The translations under genes and the position numbers were made by a program. Below the pieces are notes generated by a model, which saw nothing but the letters and a program-made list of their open reading frames with translations, made no database searches and had not been told where the DNA came from. Of a DNA stretch of 64,000 bases, positions 8,854-19,320 are shown piece after piece; within the stretch, counting starts at the first letter, position 1; every line of letters begins with the position of its first letter. The DNA is from Comamonas avium (GTDB lineage Bacteria; Pseudomonadota; Gammaproteobacteria; Burkholderiales; Burkholderiaceae_C): the NCBI RefSeq assembly GCF_014836675.1, contig NZ_JACSQK010000002.1, positions 1-64,000 on the forward strand. Reading direction: 5' to 3'.

Positions 8854-9975
8854 TCAATCCTTGGGGTCAACCGCAGCGATGATGCCGCCGCCCAGGCACA
8901 CCTCGCCGTCATACAGCACGGCCGACTGGCCAGGCGTGACGGCCCACTGTGCTTCGGGGAAATCCAGACGAAAGTGGCTGCTGGTTGCCGCGCTCGTGAT
9001 GACAGCGGGTGAGTCCGGCTGGCGGTAACGGGTTTTAGAGCCGTAAGTGCCCGCAGCCGGCGGATGCCCGGCCACCCAGCTGGCGCTGTCTGCGTCCAGC
9101 CGGTGCGACAGCAGCATAGGGTGGTCGTGCCCTTGCACCACGCGCAGTACGTTCTTTTCCATCTCTTTGGCCGCCACAAACCACGGTGCGTGGTCACCCT
9201 CGCCGCGGGCAGCCCCCTTTTCCTTGACACCGCCAATGCCCAGACCCGAACGCTGACCCAAGGTGTAAAAGCTCAGCCCCACGTGTTTTCCCAGGCGGCG
9301 GTTACGGTCATCCAGCATCCAGCCCGGCTCTTTGCTGATGTAACGATTCAAGAACTCACGGAAAGGGCGCTCGCCAATGAAGCAGATGCCGGTGGAGTCT
9401 TTCTTCTTGGCATTGGGCAGGCCGATTTCTTCGGCAATCCGGCGCACTTCGATCTTGCACAGCTCGCCCACGGGGAACATGGCCTTGGACAACTGCGCCT
9501 GACTGAGGCGATGCAAAAAGTAGCTCTGGTCCTTGCTGTTGTCCACGCCCTTGAGCAACTCGAACAGGCCGGTGTCCGCATTCTGGCGCACACGGGCGTA
9601 ATGACCGGTGGCTATTTTGTCGGCACCCAAGCGCATGGCATGGTCCAAAAATGCCTTGAACTTGATCTCGGCATTGCACAGCACATCAGGGTTCGGGGTG
9701 CGCCCGGCTTGGTATTCGCGCAAAAACTCGGCAAATACGCGGTCTTTGTAGTCAGCGGCGAAGTTGACATGCTCAATCTCAATGCCCAGCACATCGGCCA
9801 CGCTGGCCGCATCCAAGAAGTCTTGCCGGCTGGAGCAAAACTCGCTGTCATCGTCATCTTCCCAGTTCTTCATGAAGATGCCGACCACGTCGTGCCCTTG
9901 CTGCTTGAGCAAATGGGCCGTCACTGCTGAATCTACGCCGCCGGACAGGCCAACGACTACACGGTGCTTAGTCAT
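8854..9975 (-). CDS. mnmA: tRNA-specific 2-thiouridylase
   Basis: Thiolates uridine 34 of the tRNAs for Lys, Glu and Gln, using ATP and sulfur relayed by IscS and Tus proteins. The 373-aa product has the PP-loop SGGVDS at residues 11-16. It also has the two catalytic cysteines of the family, in [12 protein letters not shown] and in [13 protein letters not shown]. The C-terminal beta-barrel domain ends in [15 protein letters not shown]. Length and start match E. coli MnmA. It is transcribed alone, with a terminator downstream. Confidence 0.97.
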   Translation of the reverse strand: MTKHRVVVGLSGGVDSAVTAHLLKQQGHDVVGIFMKNWEDDDDSEFCSSRQDFLDAASVADVLGIEIEHVNFAADYKDRVFAEFLREYQAGRTPNPDVLCNAEIKFKAFLDHAMRLGADKIATGHYARVRQNADTGLFELLKGVDNSKDQSYFLHRLSQAQLSKAMFPVGELCKIEVRRIAEEIGLPNAKKKDSTGICFIGERPFREFLNRYISKEPGWMLDDRNRRLGKHVGLSFYTLGQRSGLGIGGVKEKGAARGEGDHAPWFVAAKEMEKNVLRVVQGHDHPMLLSHRLDADSASWVAGHPPAAGTYGSKTRYRQPDSPAVITSAATSSHFRLDFPEAQWAVTPGQSAVLYDGEVCLGGGIIAAVDPKD

Positions 9976-9994
9976 AGCTTGAAATTATCTCTGG

Positions 9995-10018
9995 GCACCC
10001 GCTTGTGCGTGCGGGTGC
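9995..10018. terminator. Hairpin between MscS-family gene and mnmA
   Basis: A perfect 8-bp stem GCACCCGC/GCGGGTGC with an 8-base loop lies just past the channel gene stop. It lacks a clear T run, so termination is only possible. Confidence 0.4.
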
Positions 10019-10034
10019 GGGTTTAGAGCCACTC

Positions 10035-11312
10035 TCAGGGGTGCTCGGGTTCGTCATGGCTCAGCGCATGCACGATCTGGCGGTTGCTGTAGTCCGATGA
10101 GCGCTGGTACAGCGACAGGCCAAACAGCGGCAGCACCCCGATCAGGTGGTCAAAGATCTCGCCCTGAATGCCTTCGTACTCCACCCACACCGTGGTGCTG
10201 GTGTAACAAAACAGCTGCAAGGGAATGCCTGTGGGCGATGGCTCCAGCGTGCGTGCCAGCAAAAACATGCCCGGACCCTTGGCAATGCGCGGATGCGCCA
10301 GCAAATACGCATAGGCATAGGCTTTGAAGGCAGCCAGATTGGTCACCATCTCTGGTGCAATCGCCTGCAAAGGCATGGCGTGCTCTGCCGATTCCGGCTG
10401 AGCAAGCAACCCATCGCGTTCATTCCAGTAGCTTTTGAGCAAGTCAATGCCCGTCAACGCCCTGCGCTCTTCGGCGGTCAGCAAATGCACGGTGGCGGCA
10501 TCAATATGCAGCGCACGCAAAATGCGGCGGCCCCCGGCATCAAACATGCCGCGCCAGTTCTTAAAACTCTCGCTCATCAACTTCCACGTGGGAATGGTGG
10601 TGATGGTCTTGTCCCAGTTCTGCACCTTGACGGTGTTCAGCGCAATGTCCACCACAAAGCCGTCTGCCCCCACCTGGGGCATTTCAATCCAGTCGCCCAC
10701 GCGCATCATGTCGTTGGAAGACAGTTGCACCCCGGCCACAAATGACATGATGGTGTCCTTGAAGACCAGCATCAAGACGGCCGACATGGCACCCAGTCCC
10801 GAGAGCAGCAGCAGCGGCGAGCGATTCAAAACACTGGCCACAATCAGCAGCCCACCCAGCCCATAGGCCAGCAGCTTGCCCAATTGCACATAACTTTTGA
10901 TAGAGCGCGACTGGGTGGCCTTGGGGCCATCATGGCGGTCATGGGCCTCGTTGATCTCGCTGAGCAAGGCCGTGAAGGCGCGCACGATGTGATAGATGGT
11001 GAAAGCCGCAGCCGCATTGCCGATAGCTGTTGTTGCCGTAGCAGGCAATTGCTGCACCCAGCCGATACCCAGCTGCACCACCACCGAAGGCACAATCTTG
11101 GCAATGCGCACCAGCACATGGTCGTGCAGCAAAATTTGCGCCCAGCCCAGCGGCATGGTGTTGCGCCACATGCGCACAAAATGAAACAGCACGCCTTGCG
11201 CAATAAAACGCGAGACGATCGCCAGCAGGGCCAGCAGCATCAAACCGCTGGTCGCTTGGGCCCAAGGCTCCATATCGGCATACAGCGCAAAAATAGACGA
11301 AGACACACTCAC
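10035..11312 (-). CDS. MscS-family mechanosensitive channel, YbdG-like
   Basis: A 425-aa inner-membrane protein. Several hydrophobic helices in the first ~190 residues lead into the MscS core: the pore helix LLLLSGLGAMSAVLMLVFKD, then DTIMSFVAGVQLSSNDMMRV and the beta domain VGDWIEMPQVGADGFVVDIA with VQNWDKTITTIPTWKL. The long C-terminal part and the layout resemble E. coli YbdG (MscM) more than the short MscS. It probably releases solutes on osmotic downshock. Translation starts at a GTG with AGAGGTGA 7 bases upstream. A terminator-like hairpin lies in the leader at 11391. Confidence 0.88.
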   Translation of the reverse strand: MSVSSSIFALYADMEPWAQATSGLMLLALLAIVSRFIAQGVLFHFVRMWRNTMPLGWAQILLHDHVLVRIAKIVPSVVVQLGIGWVQQLPATATTAIGNAAAAFTIYHIVRAFTALLSEINEAHDRHDGPKATQSRSIKSYVQLGKLLAYGLGGLLIVASVLNRSPLLLLSGLGAMSAVLMLVFKDTIMSFVAGVQLSSNDMMRVGDWIEMPQVGADGFVVDIALNTVKVQNWDKTITTIPTWKLMSESFKNWRGMFDAGGRRILRALHIDAATVHLLTAEERRALTGIDLLKSYWNERDGLLAQPESAEHAMPLQAIAPEMVTNLAAFKAYAYAYLLAHPRIAKGPGMFLLARTLEPSPTGIPLQLFCYTSTTVWVEYEGIQGEIFDHLIGVLPLFGLSLYQRSSDYSNRQIVHALSHDEPEHP

Positions 11313-11390
11313 CGAAGCTCACCTCTTCACCGCAACGCCTTGGCACTGCGGAGTTACAAAACATAAAAACAGGCACGAAAAGCGGCCATG

Positions 11391-11410
11391 AAAAAACGGC
11401 CATTCGGCCG
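11391..11410 (-). terminator. Intrinsic terminator in the leader of the MscS-family gene
   Basis: On the minus strand, stem CGGCC/GGCCG with a GAAT loop is followed directly by six T. It lies about 80 bases ahead of the channel gene start and behind no visible minus-strand gene, so it could act as an attenuator or end an antisense transcript from the leuS promoter region. Confidence 0.55.
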
Positions 11411-11522
11411 CAGAGGCGCAGAGGGCTGCGGGGGTGTCAGCCCATGACAGCGGTAAGCTGCGCCCAAGCGCCTAAAATCTACGCGAAGCAGTATTGTGAC
11501 TGCAGCACCACCAACCAGTTCC

Positions 11523-14228
11523 ATGCAAGACAAATACAACCACATTGAGGTCGAGCGCGCCGCACACGACCACTGGACCGCCACCGATGCCTATCGCGTC
11601 GTAGAAGACAGCAACAAGAAGAAGTTCTACGCCTGCTCCATGCTGCCCTACCCCAGCGGCAAGCTGCACATGGGCCACGTGCGCAACTACACCATCAATG
11701 ACATGCTCACGCGCCAGCTGCGCATGAAGGGCTACAACGTCTTGATGCCCATGGGCTGGGATGCGTTTGGTCTGCCTGCAGAAAACGCAGCGCTCAAGAA
11801 CAAAGTGCCACCAGCCAAGTGGACGTACGACAACATCGCGTACATGAAGAACCAGATGCAGGCGATGGGTCTGGCCATCGACTGGAGCCGCGAAATCACC
11901 ACCTGCGACCCCGAGTACTACAAGTGGAACCAGTGGCTGTTCCTGAAAATGCTGGAAAAAGGCATTGCCTACCGCAAGACCCAGGTGGTCAACTGGGACC
12001 CGGTGGACCAGACCGTACTGGCCAACGAGCAGGTGATTGACGGGCGCGGCTGGCGCACTGGCGCGCCGGTTGAAAAGCGCGAGATTCCGGGCTACTACCT
12101 GGCCATCACCAACTACGCCCAGGAGCTGCTGGAGCACGTACAAGTGGGCAACGACAAGGCCACCCTGACTGGCTGGCCCGACAAGGTGCGCCTGATGCAG
12201 GAGAACTGGATTGGCAAAAGCGCCGGCGTGCGCTTTGCGTTCACCCACGACATCAAGGACGCTGCTGGCAAGCTGATTGACGACGGCAAGATGTACGTCT
12301 TCACCACGCGTGCCGACACCATCATGGGCGTCACGTTCTGCGCCGTGGCCGCTGAGCACCCCTTGGCACAGCACGCTGCAGCCAGCGCCCCAAAGCTGGC
12401 CGCCTTCATTGAAGAGTGCAAAAAGGGCGGAACGACTGAGGCAGAGCTGGCCGTCAAGGAAAAAGAGGGCATGCCCACGGGCCTGTTCGTAACTCACCCC
12501 ATCACTGGCAAGCAGGTGCAAGTCTGGGTGGGCAACTATGTGCTGATGAGCTATGGCGACGGTGCCGTCATGGGCGTGCCTGCCCACGACGAACGCGACT
12601 TTGCCTTTGCCAAGAAGTACAGTCTGCCCATCGAGCAAGTGGTAACGGTAGAGGGCCAGACCTTCAACACCGACGCCTGGCAAGAGTGGTATGGCGACAA
12701 GCAAAAGTGTGTCTGTATCAACTCTGGTGCGCTCAACGGCCTCAACCAGGTGCAAGCTGTGGACAAGGTGGCCGAACTGCTGGCCACCAAAAATCTGGGC
12801 GAAAAGAAGACCACCTGGCGTCTGCGCGACTGGGGTGTGAGCCGCCAGCGCTACTGGGGAACACCCATCCCGATCATCCATTGCGAAGATTGTGGCGCCC
12901 AGCCTGTGCCTGAAAAAGACCTGCCCGTGGTGCTGCCGCAAGACCTTGTGCCCGATGGCTCAGGCAACCCGCTGGTCAAGTCAGAGTCCTTCCACGCTGG
13001 CGTGGTCTGCCCCTGCTGCGGCAAGAGCGCCCGCCGCGAAACCGACACGATGGACACCTTCGTGGACAGCTCGTGGTACTTCATGCGCTATTGCGACGCA
13101 CAGAACAGCGAGAAAATGGTGGCCGAGGGTGCCGACTACTGGATGCCCATGGACCAGTACATCGGCGGCATTGAACACGCCATCTTGCACCTGCTGTACG
13201 CACGCTTCTGGACCAAGGTGATGCGCGATCTGGGTCTGGTGAAGGTCGATGAGCCCTTCACCCAGTTGCTGACGCAAGGCATGGTGCTCAACCACATCTA
13301 CAGCCGCCGCACCGCAAAGGGCGCCAAGGAATACTTCTGGCCCAAGGACGTGGAACACGTGCTGGACGAAGGCGGCAAGATCACTGGTGCCAAGCTCAAG
13401 GTGGCAGTGGACAGCGCCGACGGCATGCTGCCCGTGGGCACAGCCATTGACTACGAGGGCGTGGGCACCATGTCCAAGTCCAAGAACAACGGTATCGATC
13501 CGCAAGAGCTGATTGAAAAGTACGGCGCTGACACCGCACGTCTGTACACCATGTTCACCGCGCCGCCCGAGCTGACGCTGGAGTGGAACGACGCTGGCGT
13601 AGAGGGCAGCTACCGCTTCCTGCGCCGTGTGTACAACTTTGGCCACAAGCTGCTGGGCGTGAACTACACCCCCGCCATCATGCTGGCGCTGGGCCTGGAC
13701 AGCCTGGATGATGTGCAGTTTGACAAGGATGCCAAGGCCCTGCGACTGGAGATTCACACCGTGCTCAAGCAGGTGGACTATGACTACCAGCGCATGCAGT
13801 ACAACACCGTAGTGTCGGGTGCGATGAAGATGATCAACGCGCTGGAAGGCTTCAAGGCGACGCACACCGCCGACGGCCAGATCGCCATGATCGAAAGCTT
13901 CGGCATCTTGCTGCGCGTACTCTACCCCGCCACCCCTCACCTGACCCACATGCTGTGGAAGGCGCTGGGCTACGCCAACAAGCAAGGCGACATTCTGGAT
14001 GCATCCTGGCCCGAGGTAGACCCCAAGGCGCTGGTGCAAGATGAGCTGGAGCTGGTGCTGCAGGTCAACGGCAAGCTGCGTGGCTCCATCCGCGTGCCTG
14101 CCTCGGCCGACAAGGCGCAGATCGAAGCCGTGGCTTTGTCCAACGAAGACGCGCTGAAGTTCACCAACGGCGCAGCACCCAAGAAGGTGATCGTGGTGCC
14201 TGGCCGCCTGGTCAACATCGTCGTCTAA
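11523..14228 (+). CDS. leuS: Leucyl-tRNA synthetase
   Basis: Charges tRNA-Leu. The ~901-aa class I synthetase has the HIGH motif as LHMGH in [15 protein letters not shown] and the KMSKS motif as TMSKSKNN. Its large CP1 editing domain contains [13 protein letters not shown] and [16 protein letters not shown] placed the start at the ATG beginning [14 protein letters not shown], which matches Comamonadaceae relatives; an in-frame GTG at 11496 would add nine residues. Neither has a strong ribosome-binding site. It heads an operon with lptE (22 bp downstream) and holA. Confidence 0.97.
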   Translation: MQDKYNHIEVERAAHDHWTATDAYRVVEDSNKKKFYACSMLPYPSGKLHMGHVRNYTINDMLTRQLRMKGYNVLMPMGWDAFGLPAENAALKNKVPPAKWTYDNIAYMKNQMQAMGLAIDWSREITTCDPEYYKWNQWLFLKMLEKGIAYRKTQVVNWDPVDQTVLANEQVIDGRGWRTGAPVEKREIPGYYLAITNYAQELLEHVQVGNDKATLTGWPDKVRLMQENWIGKSAGVRFAFTHDIKDAAGKLIDDGKMYVFTTRADTIMGVTFCAVAAEHPLAQHAAASAPKLAAFIEECKKGGTTEAELAVKEKEGMPTGLFVTHPITGKQVQVWVGNYVLMSYGDGAVMGVPAHDERDFAFAKKYSLPIEQVVTVEGQTFNTDAWQEWYGDKQKCVCINSGALNGLNQVQAVDKVAELLATKNLGEKKTTWRLRDWGVSRQRYWGTPIPIIHCEDCGAQPVPEKDLPVVLPQDLVPDGSGNPLVKSESFHAGVVCPCCGKSARRETDTMDTFVDSSWYFMRYCDAQNSEKMVAEGADYWMPMDQYIGGIEHAILHLLYARFWTKVMRDLGLVKVDEPFTQLLTQGMVLNHIYSRRTAKGAKEYFWPKDVEHVLDEGGKITGAKLKVAVDSADGMLPVGTAIDYEGVGTMSKSKNNGIDPQELIEKYGADTARLYTMFTAPPELTLEWNDAGVEGSYRFLRRVYNFGHKLLGVNYTPAIMLALGLDSLDDVQFDKDAKALRLEIHTVLKQVDYDYQRMQYNTVVSGAMKMINALEGFKATHTADGQIAMIESFGILLRVLYPATPHLTHMLWKALGYANKQGDILDASWPEVDPKALVQDELELVLQVNGKLRGSIRVPASADKAQIEAVALSNEDALKFTNGAAPKKVIVVPGRLVNIVV

Positions 14229-14250
14229 CGCAACCCCAAGGATGCACGCC

Positions 14251-14763
14251 ATGCGCAAACGTACGCTGCTTTCTCTGATGGCCCTGGCCCCTGTGGTCAG
14301 CGCCTGCGGCTTTCGCCTGCGTGGCGCGCCGTCCTTCCCGTTCTCGACTCTGTTCGTCCGAGCGCCCGAGGGCTCTCCCTTTACGCGCGAAGTACTGCGC
14401 AACCTGGCCACCGCGGGCGGCAACCTCACAGTGATCTTGCCACCCGCCAAAGCCGATACCGCAGAGGTCACCTTGTTTTTGCTGGGCGAGCGCCGTCAGC
14501 GCGTAATTTTGGCCAAAACCGCCTCAGGCCAGGTGCGTGAAGTGGAGCTGCGCCTGTTTGCCCGCTTCAAGCTAGTTGACAGAGAAGGCCGCGTCTGGAT
14601 TGAAGACACAGAAATGCAGCAAAAGCGCGAGATGAGCTTCAACGAATCTCTGGCCCTGGCCAAGGACGAAGAAGAAGCCGCGCTCTACCGCAACATGTAC
14701 TCCGATCTGGCACAACAGCTGCTGCGCCGTCTGGCAGCCGCTCACGCGCCTGCGGCTGATTAA
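14251..14763 (+). CDS. lptE: LPS-assembly lipoprotein LptE
   Basis: Outer-membrane lipoprotein that forms the plug of LptD and helps place lipopolysaccharide in the outer leaflet. The 170-aa precursor has a positively charged start (MRKRTLL), a hydrophobic segment and the lipobox VVSAC, with the mature protein starting at that Cys followed by GFRLRG, typical of LptE/RlpB. The ATG at 14251 has AAGG nine bases upstream; an ATG nine bases earlier overlaps that site and is less likely. It sits between leuS and holA, as is usual in betaproteobacteria. Confidence 0.92.
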   Translation: MRKRTLLSLMALAPVVSACGFRLRGAPSFPFSTLFVRAPEGSPFTREVLRNLATAGGNLTVILPPAKADTAEVTLFLLGERRQRVILAKTASGQVREVELRLFARFKLVDREGRVWIEDTEMQQKREMSFNESLALAKDEEEAALYRNMYSDLAQQLLRRLAAAHAPAAD

Positions 14764-14770
14764 CTTTCGC

Positions 14771-15835
14771 ATGCAACTGGCTCTGAACCAACTGGCCGCA
14801 CACCTGCAAAAAGGTTTGCGGCCTTTGTACACCCTGCACGGCGATGAGCCACTGCAAGCGCAGGAGGCGGCGGATGCGATCCGCGCCGCTGCACGTGCTG
14901 CTGGCCACACCGAGCGCAGCGTGCATACCGTGCAAGGCGCGCATTTTGACTGGAGCAGCGTGCTCGCCGCTGGTGGCTCGCTCAGCCTGTTTGCCGACAA
15001 GCAGCTGGTCGAAATTCGCATTCCTTCCGGCAAACCCGGCAAAGACGGCAGCTCCGCCATACAGCAGCTGGCCAGTTCGGCTGCACACGATGAAAACACG
15101 CTGACCATCATCACTCTGCCCCGCATGGATGCGGCCACCAAAAAAGGTGCATGGTTTGGCGCACTGGATGCCAATGGCGTCACCATCCAGATCGATGCCA
15201 TTGAACGCGCCGCCCTGCCAGGGTGGATTGCACAGCGCCTGGCACAGCAAAACCAGCGTGTGGCGTCGGGCGAAGAAGGCCAGCGCACGCTGCAGTTCTT
15301 TGCCGACCGCGTCGAAGGCAACTTGCTGGCGGCGCATCAGGAGATTCAAAAACTCGGCTTGCTGCAACCCGCAGGCGAGCTGAGCTACGAAGTTGTGGAG
15401 CAAGCCGTGCTCAACGTCGCCCGCTACGACGTCTTCAAGCTGTCCGAAGCCGTGCTGTCGGGCAATCTGCCACGTGTGGTGCGCATGCTCGACGGGCTGC
15501 AAGCCGAAGGCACGGCCGAAGTGCTGGTGCACTGGACGCTGTCTGAAGACATCCGCAACCTCAAACGCGTGAAAGATGCACTGGCCAGTGGGCAGCCGCT
15601 GCCCATGGTGCTGCGCAGCTTGCGCATCTGGGGGCCCAAAGAAAAACTGTTTGAGCGCATCGTGCCCCGCCTGACGCCCAATGCCGCCGTACGTCTGCTG
15701 CATTCCGCGCATGTGGTCGATGGCATCGTCAAAGGTTTACCGGCTGACGGCTGGCCCCGAGACGGCTGGCAAGCACTGCGCAAACTGGCCACCGACGTCG
15801 TCACAGCCTTGCAAGCCACGCCTTCACGCAGATAA
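14771..15835 (+). CDS. holA: DNA polymerase III delta subunit
   Basis: Clamp-loader subunit that opens the beta clamp. The 354-aa protein begins MQLALNQLAAHLQKGLRPLY. It has the HGDEPLQAQEAADAIR region of HolA, a degenerate AAA+ domain (FFADRVEGNLLAAHQEIQKL) and the C-terminal helical collar domain. It starts 7 bp after the lptE stop, so the three genes are probably cotranscribed. A repeat element and a shared terminator follow. Confidence 0.93.
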   Translation: MQLALNQLAAHLQKGLRPLYTLHGDEPLQAQEAADAIRAAARAAGHTERSVHTVQGAHFDWSSVLAAGGSLSLFADKQLVEIRIPSGKPGKDGSSAIQQLASSAAHDENTLTIITLPRMDAATKKGAWFGALDANGVTIQIDAIERAALPGWIAQRLAQQNQRVASGEEGQRTLQFFADRVEGNLLAAHQEIQKLGLLQPAGELSYEVVEQAVLNVARYDVFKLSEAVLSGNLPRVVRMLDGLQAEGTAEVLVHWTLSEDIRNLKRVKDALASGQPLPMVLRSLRIWGPKEKLFERIVPRLTPNAAVRLLHSAHVVDGIVKGLPADGWPRDGWQALRKLATDVVTALQATPSRR

Positions 15836-15928
15836 AAAGAGAGCATTCGTCGCTTAAACAATAAGCTTTTCAAATACTTTTTATATCGAAAACAAGGCTG
15901 GGAAAGCGCTAACAGCTCTTCTTTTAAA
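15834..15928. repeat. Dispersed ~90-bp hairpin repeat, copy 2
   Basis: Starts at the holA stop codon. Outer arms GAGAGC...CGCTT and AAGCGCT...GCTCTTC are complementary. The AT-rich middle holds an inner partial stem, AAGCTTTTC against GAAAAC-AAGGCT. It is related to the copies at 2559, 23721, 29550, 48935 and 52755. Confidence 0.65.
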
Positions 15929-15940
15929 AAGCTTTCACAA

Positions 15941-15967
15941 AAAAAGCAGCCTCAAGGCTGCTTTTTT
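15941..15967. terminator. Bidirectional terminator between holA and purC
   Basis: Perfect stem AAAAAGCAGCC/GGCTGCTTTTT with a TCAA loop and T runs in both directions. It serves the convergent holA and purC. Confidence 0.85.
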
Positions 15968-15989
15968 ACGTACCTGCAAGGGCGACCCC

Positions 15990-16910
15990 TCAGGCAGTCA
16001 GTCGTTGCAGCGCTTCGCGGTACTTGGCGGCGGTCTTATCGATCACTTCCTGCGGCAGGCGGGGTGAAGGCGCTGTCTTGTCCCACAGCTTGCCATTGAC
16101 CTTGGCCTGCTCGAGCCAGTCGCGCACAAACTGCTTGTCGTAGCTGGGCGGGTTCACACCTGCCTTGAGCGCATCTTCGTAGCCTTCCACGGGCCAGTAG
16201 CGCGAGCTGTCGGGTGTCAGCACCTCGTCCATCAGCACCAGCTCGCCGTCATCGGTCAGACCAAACTCAAATTTGGTATCCGCAATGATCATGCCCTTGG
16301 TCAGCGCAATCTCTGCCGCTTCTTTGTAAATACGGATTGCGGTGTCGCGAATTTTGGCGGCCAGCTCCTCGCCCACCATTTCTACCGTGCGTTCGTAGGT
16401 GATGTTTTCGTCGTGATCGCCCATCTCTGCCTTGGCAGCAGGGGTATAGATGGGTTCAGGCAACTTGGCCGAGTTCACCAGGCCCGCTGGCAGCTTCACG
16501 CCACATACGGCCTGGTTTTCCTGGTATTCCTTCCAGCCGCTGCCGGCCAGATAGCCGCGCACCACCGCTTCAATCATGATGGGCTTGAGGCGCTTGACCA
16601 GCATGGAGCGGCCCTGCACCTGCTTGACTTCCTCAGGCGTCACTACGGACTCGGGCGCTTCACCGGTCAGGTGGTTCGGGCAGATGTGCCCCAGCTTGTC
16701 AAACCAGAACAGCGCCATCTGCGTCAGCAGCACCCCCTTGCCCGGAATGGGCTCGCCCATGATTACATCGAAAGCCGACAGACGGTCAGACGCCACCATC
16801 AAAATTCGATCATCGCCCACGGCGTAGTTGTCACGTACCTTGCCGCGAGCCAGCAGCGGCAGCGAGGTGATGTTGGAAGTGTGCAAAGCAGAAGTCGTGG
16901 ACTGTGTCAT
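15990..16910 (-). CDS. purC: SAICAR synthetase
   Basis: Purine pathway ligase that joins CAIR and aspartate with ATP. The 306-aa protein has [13 protein letters not shown] near the start, the [20 protein letters not shown] motif and [17 protein letters not shown], all characteristic of the longer PurC type. It is transcribed on the minus strand from the 383-bp gap shared with hpf. In other betaproteobacteria purC follows pyk and fba; here those genes lie 14 and 20 kb upstream on the same strand. Confidence 0.96.
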   Translation of the reverse strand: MTQSTTSALHTSNITSLPLLARGKVRDNYAVGDDRILMVASDRLSAFDVIMGEPIPGKGVLLTQMALFWFDKLGHICPNHLTGEAPESVVTPEEVKQVQGRSMLVKRLKPIMIEAVVRGYLAGSGWKEYQENQAVCGVKLPAGLVNSAKLPEPIYTPAAKAEMGDHDENITYERTVEMVGEELAAKIRDTAIRIYKEAAEIALTKGMIIADTKFEFGLTDDGELVLMDEVLTPDSSRYWPVEGYEDALKAGVNPPSYDKQFVRDWLEQAKVNGKLWDKTAPSPRLPQEVIDKTAAKYREALQRLTA

Positions 16911-17293
16911 GAGAGGGCAGACAAAAGGAGGTCGGAACGTGGCAGGGCCATCAGCGACAGGCTAACAGGCGGTGCTCCGATGCAGGATTTTAGAGCCGGA
17001 CTGGCGCGCAAAAAGCTGACAATCGCGACTGCTTCGATGTCAATGCCGATCATGAATGGCAGCAAACGCACAGTGCAGCCCTCAGCAAAAACAGCTTATT
17101 TTGCGCTGAATTTGCGCTTCCGTCTGCAGGGCGCCCATTCCCCAGCAAAGCGTGCCGAAATGCCGTTGCACAGGCCCGGCAAGAGGCGCATAGTGGTGGC
17201 AAGCGACGAATGCGCATTCAACCGCCCCTTTCCGCACAGCACACTGGTGTGCGGTCACAGCTTTGCGAACCTGAAAGCACAGGAGGTTGATTC
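16911..17293. other. Divergent promoter gap between purC and hpf
   Basis: These 383 bp hold no gene I can support, although one plus-strand frame stays open through most of it without recognisable content. It should contain the promoters of purC and hpf. AGGAGG at 17281-17286 is the hpf ribosome-binding site. I could not find a convincing sigma-54 promoter. rpoN, which often precedes hpf, is absent. Confidence 0.5.
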
Positions 17294-17641
17294 ATGAACC
17301 TAACCATCAGCGGCCACCATCTCGAAGTAAGCCCTGCACTGCGCGCCTACGTTGTCTCCAAACTGGAGCGCGTATTGCGCCACTTTGACCAGGTCATCCA
17401 CATCAAGGTACTGCTGTCCAAGCACAACGAATCGCAGAAAGAGCGTCGCCAGCGTGCTGAATGCAGCATTCTCATCAAAGGCAATGCGCTGCATGCCGGC
17501 AGCAAGCACCTGAACCTTTACGCCGCCATTGACGAACTGGTAGACAAGCTTGACCGCCAGGTAATGGGACATAAAACCCGAGTCCAAGGCTGGCGCAGCG
17601 CCCCGGTTAAGCGGGAATTGAGTACCATCGAGCTCCATTGA
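17294..17641 (+). CDS. hpf: Ribosome hibernation promoting factor, short form
   Basis: Binds the decoding centre of 70S ribosomes and favours their inactive dimers in stationary phase. The 115-aa protein matches short HPF/YhbH: MNLTISGHHLEVSPALRAYV, a beta-alpha-beta fold with KLERVLRHFDQVIHIKVLLS, and YAAIDELVDKLDRQVMGHK near the end. A perfect AGGAGG lies 7 bases before the ATG. ptsN and hprK follow on the same strand after a terminator-like hairpin. A second, divergent HPF-like protein is encoded at 47295. Confidence 0.94.
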   Translation: MNLTISGHHLEVSPALRAYVVSKLERVLRHFDQVIHIKVLLSKHNESQKERRQRAECSILIKGNALHAGSKHLNLYAAIDELVDKLDRQVMGHKTRVQGWRSAPVKRELSTIELH

Positions 17642-17691
17642 GGTGCAAAGCCTTTTGCTTGTGCGAAGATTTAGGTAAAGTCCTCAATGAG

Positions 17692-17715
17692 AGGCCGCCG
17701 GTTGGCGGCCTTTTT
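17692..17715 (+). terminator. Terminator between hpf and ptsN
   Basis: Perfect 8-bp stem AGGCCGCC/GGCGGCCT followed by five T, about 50 bp after the hpf stop. It probably ends many hpf transcripts, so ptsN may need its own promoter. Confidence 0.8.
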
Positions 17716-17770
17716 GCTCCCACGCACCTGCCAGACATTTTCGGCTCGGGCGATGCATAATAGTTTTCAA

Positions 17771-18238
17771 ATGAACCGTCTTGCCTCCATTTTGTCGCCC
17801 GCTCAAGTGCTTGTGAGCGTTGATGCCACCAGCAAAAAACGCGCTTTCGAAGAAGCTGGGCTCTTGTTTGAAGGGCTGCATGGTCTCTCGCGTGCATTGA
17901 TCACTGACAGCCTGTTCGCCCGCGAGCGCCTGGGCTCCACGGGTTTGGGACATGGTGTAGCCATTCCCCATGGTCGCATCAAGGGTTTAAAGGCCCCGAT
18001 GGCCGCCGTATTTCAACTGGCGCGCCCGATTGGCTTTGATGCACCTGACGAGCAATCGGTGCAGTTGCTTATCTTTCTGCTGGTGCCTGAAGCTGCCACC
18101 CAGCAACACCTGGAAATCCTGTCCGAAATTGCCGAACTGCTGAGCGACAGCAATCTGCGTGAATCGCTCAAAAACGCCACCTACGCTGAAGCCCTCTACC
18201 AGTTGATCGCCGACTGGAAATCCACCGCAGCCTCCTAA
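17771..18238 (+). CDS. ptsN: Nitrogen-PTS EIIA protein
   Basis: Phosphoryl acceptor at the end of the nitrogen phosphotransferase chain, with regulatory roles in potassium, carbon and nitrogen balance. The 155-aa protein starts MNRLASILSPAQVLVSVDAT, a common Comamonadaceae N terminus. It carries the phosphorylated histidine at residue 67 in GLGHGVAIPHGR. An in-frame ATG at 17753 is an alternative start. Neighbours hpf and hprK are the usual ones. The Trk potassium genes, known EIIA-Ntr targets in E. coli, lie 11 kb away. Confidence 0.93.
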   Translation: MNRLASILSPAQVLVSVDATSKKRAFEEAGLLFEGLHGLSRALITDSLFARERLGSTGLGHGVAIPHGRIKGLKAPMAAVFQLARPIGFDAPDEQSVQLLIFLLVPEAATQQHLEILSEIAELLSDSNLRESLKNATYAEALYQLIADWKSTAAS

Positions 18239-18288
18239 CCACCCGCCTTGCCGGTGCATCAGGCTGGCAAGGCCTTTAAGCCTCGCCC

Positions 18289-19257
18289 ATGCGCCACAAA
18301 GCCATCAACGCCAACCGGCTTTTCGAAGCTTTCCGTGAAACCTTGCGCTGGGAATGGCTGGCAGGCCTGGGCGCTTCAGAGCGCCGTTTCGATGAAATAG
18401 CGGTGCGCTCTGCGCGCTCTGGCGCTGACCTCGTTGGCTACCTCAACTACATCCACCCCTATCGCCTGCAAGTGCTGGGCGAACGCGAGGTGGCATACCT
18501 GCTCAACGCCACGCCCGAAGACTGTGCGCGCCGCATTGGCCGCATCGTCAATCTGGAGCCTCCCGTTTTAGTGCTGGCAGATGGCCAGCAAGCGCCTCCA
18601 GCGCTGCTCACCATGTGCGAGCAGGCACAGATTCCCATGTTCTCCACGGCAGAAGCATCTGCGTTTGTGATTGATGTACTGCGTGCATATCTGTCCAAGC
18701 ACTTTGCCGACCGCACCACCATGCACGGGGTGTTCATGGACATCTTGGGCATGGGAGTCATGATCACCGGCGAATCAGGCTTGGGTAAAAGTGAACTGGG
18801 GCTTGAGCTGATCACGCGTGGCAACGGACTGGTGGCCGACGATGCGGTGGACCTGTACCGGATCAACCAGACCACCATTGAAGGCAAGTGCCCTGAGTTG
18901 CTGCAAAACTTGCTGGAAGTGCGCGGCATCGGCTTGCTCGACATCCGCGCCATCTTTGGGGAAACGGCCGTGCGTCGCAAAATGCGGCTCAAGCTCATCG
19001 TTCATCTGGTACGCAAAGAAACCATGGAGCGGGAATATGAGCGTCTGCCGCAAGAGCCACTGACCCAGGATGTGCTGGGCATTTTGGTGCGCAAGGTGGT
19101 CATTCCTGTGACTGCAGGCCGCAACATTGCCGTACTGGTCGAGGCCGCTGTGCGCAACAGCATCTTGCAACTGCGTGGCATCGACACTTATCAGGAGTTT
19201 GTGGAGCGCCACCGCAAAGCCATGGAACGCGACATGGGCAAAGGCGCAGGCCATTGA
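18289..19257 (+). CDS. hprK: HPr kinase/phosphorylase
   Basis: Phosphorylates and dephosphorylates a serine of HPr-type proteins. The 322-aa protein has an N-terminal DRTGG-like domain, the Walker A loop GESGLGKS at residues 161-168 and the family signature [15 protein letters not shown]. The C-terminal half ends [15 protein letters not shown]. It follows ptsN by 50 bp. In proteobacteria without a full sugar PTS this kinase is thought to tie into the nitrogen PTS. Confidence 0.95.
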   Translation: MRHKAINANRLFEAFRETLRWEWLAGLGASERRFDEIAVRSARSGADLVGYLNYIHPYRLQVLGEREVAYLLNATPEDCARRIGRIVNLEPPVLVLADGQQAPPALLTMCEQAQIPMFSTAEASAFVIDVLRAYLSKHFADRTTMHGVFMDILGMGVMITGESGLGKSELGLELITRGNGLVADDAVDLYRINQTTIEGKCPELLQNLLEVRGIGLLDIRAIFGETAVRRKMRLKLIVHLVRKETMEREYERLPQEPLTQDVLGILVRKVVIPVTAGRNIAVLVEAAVRNSILQLRGIDTYQEFVERHRKAMERDMGKGAGH

Positions 19258-19269
19258 GCCCCAAAATAC

Positions 19270-19299
19270 AAAAAGGCATTCCGTGGGAATGCCTTTTTT
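19270..19299. terminator. Terminator after hprK
   Basis: Perfect 12-bp stem AAAAGGCATTCC/GGAATGCCTTTT with T runs on both strands, between the convergent hprK and fur. Confidence 0.85.
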
Positions 19300-19320
19300 C
19301 AGTGCGTTTTACCGCGCAAG

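Noticed and set aside
11472..12941. 489-codon minus-strand open frame opposite leuS
   Set aside because: It is rich in His, Val and Gln in the pattern of a reverse-strand shadow of a GC-rich gene, and leuS on the plus strand is certain.
16911..17293. Possible sigma-54 promoter ahead of hpf
   Set aside because: GG and GC elements occur near 17246-17265 but the spacing does not fit the -24/-12 consensus.
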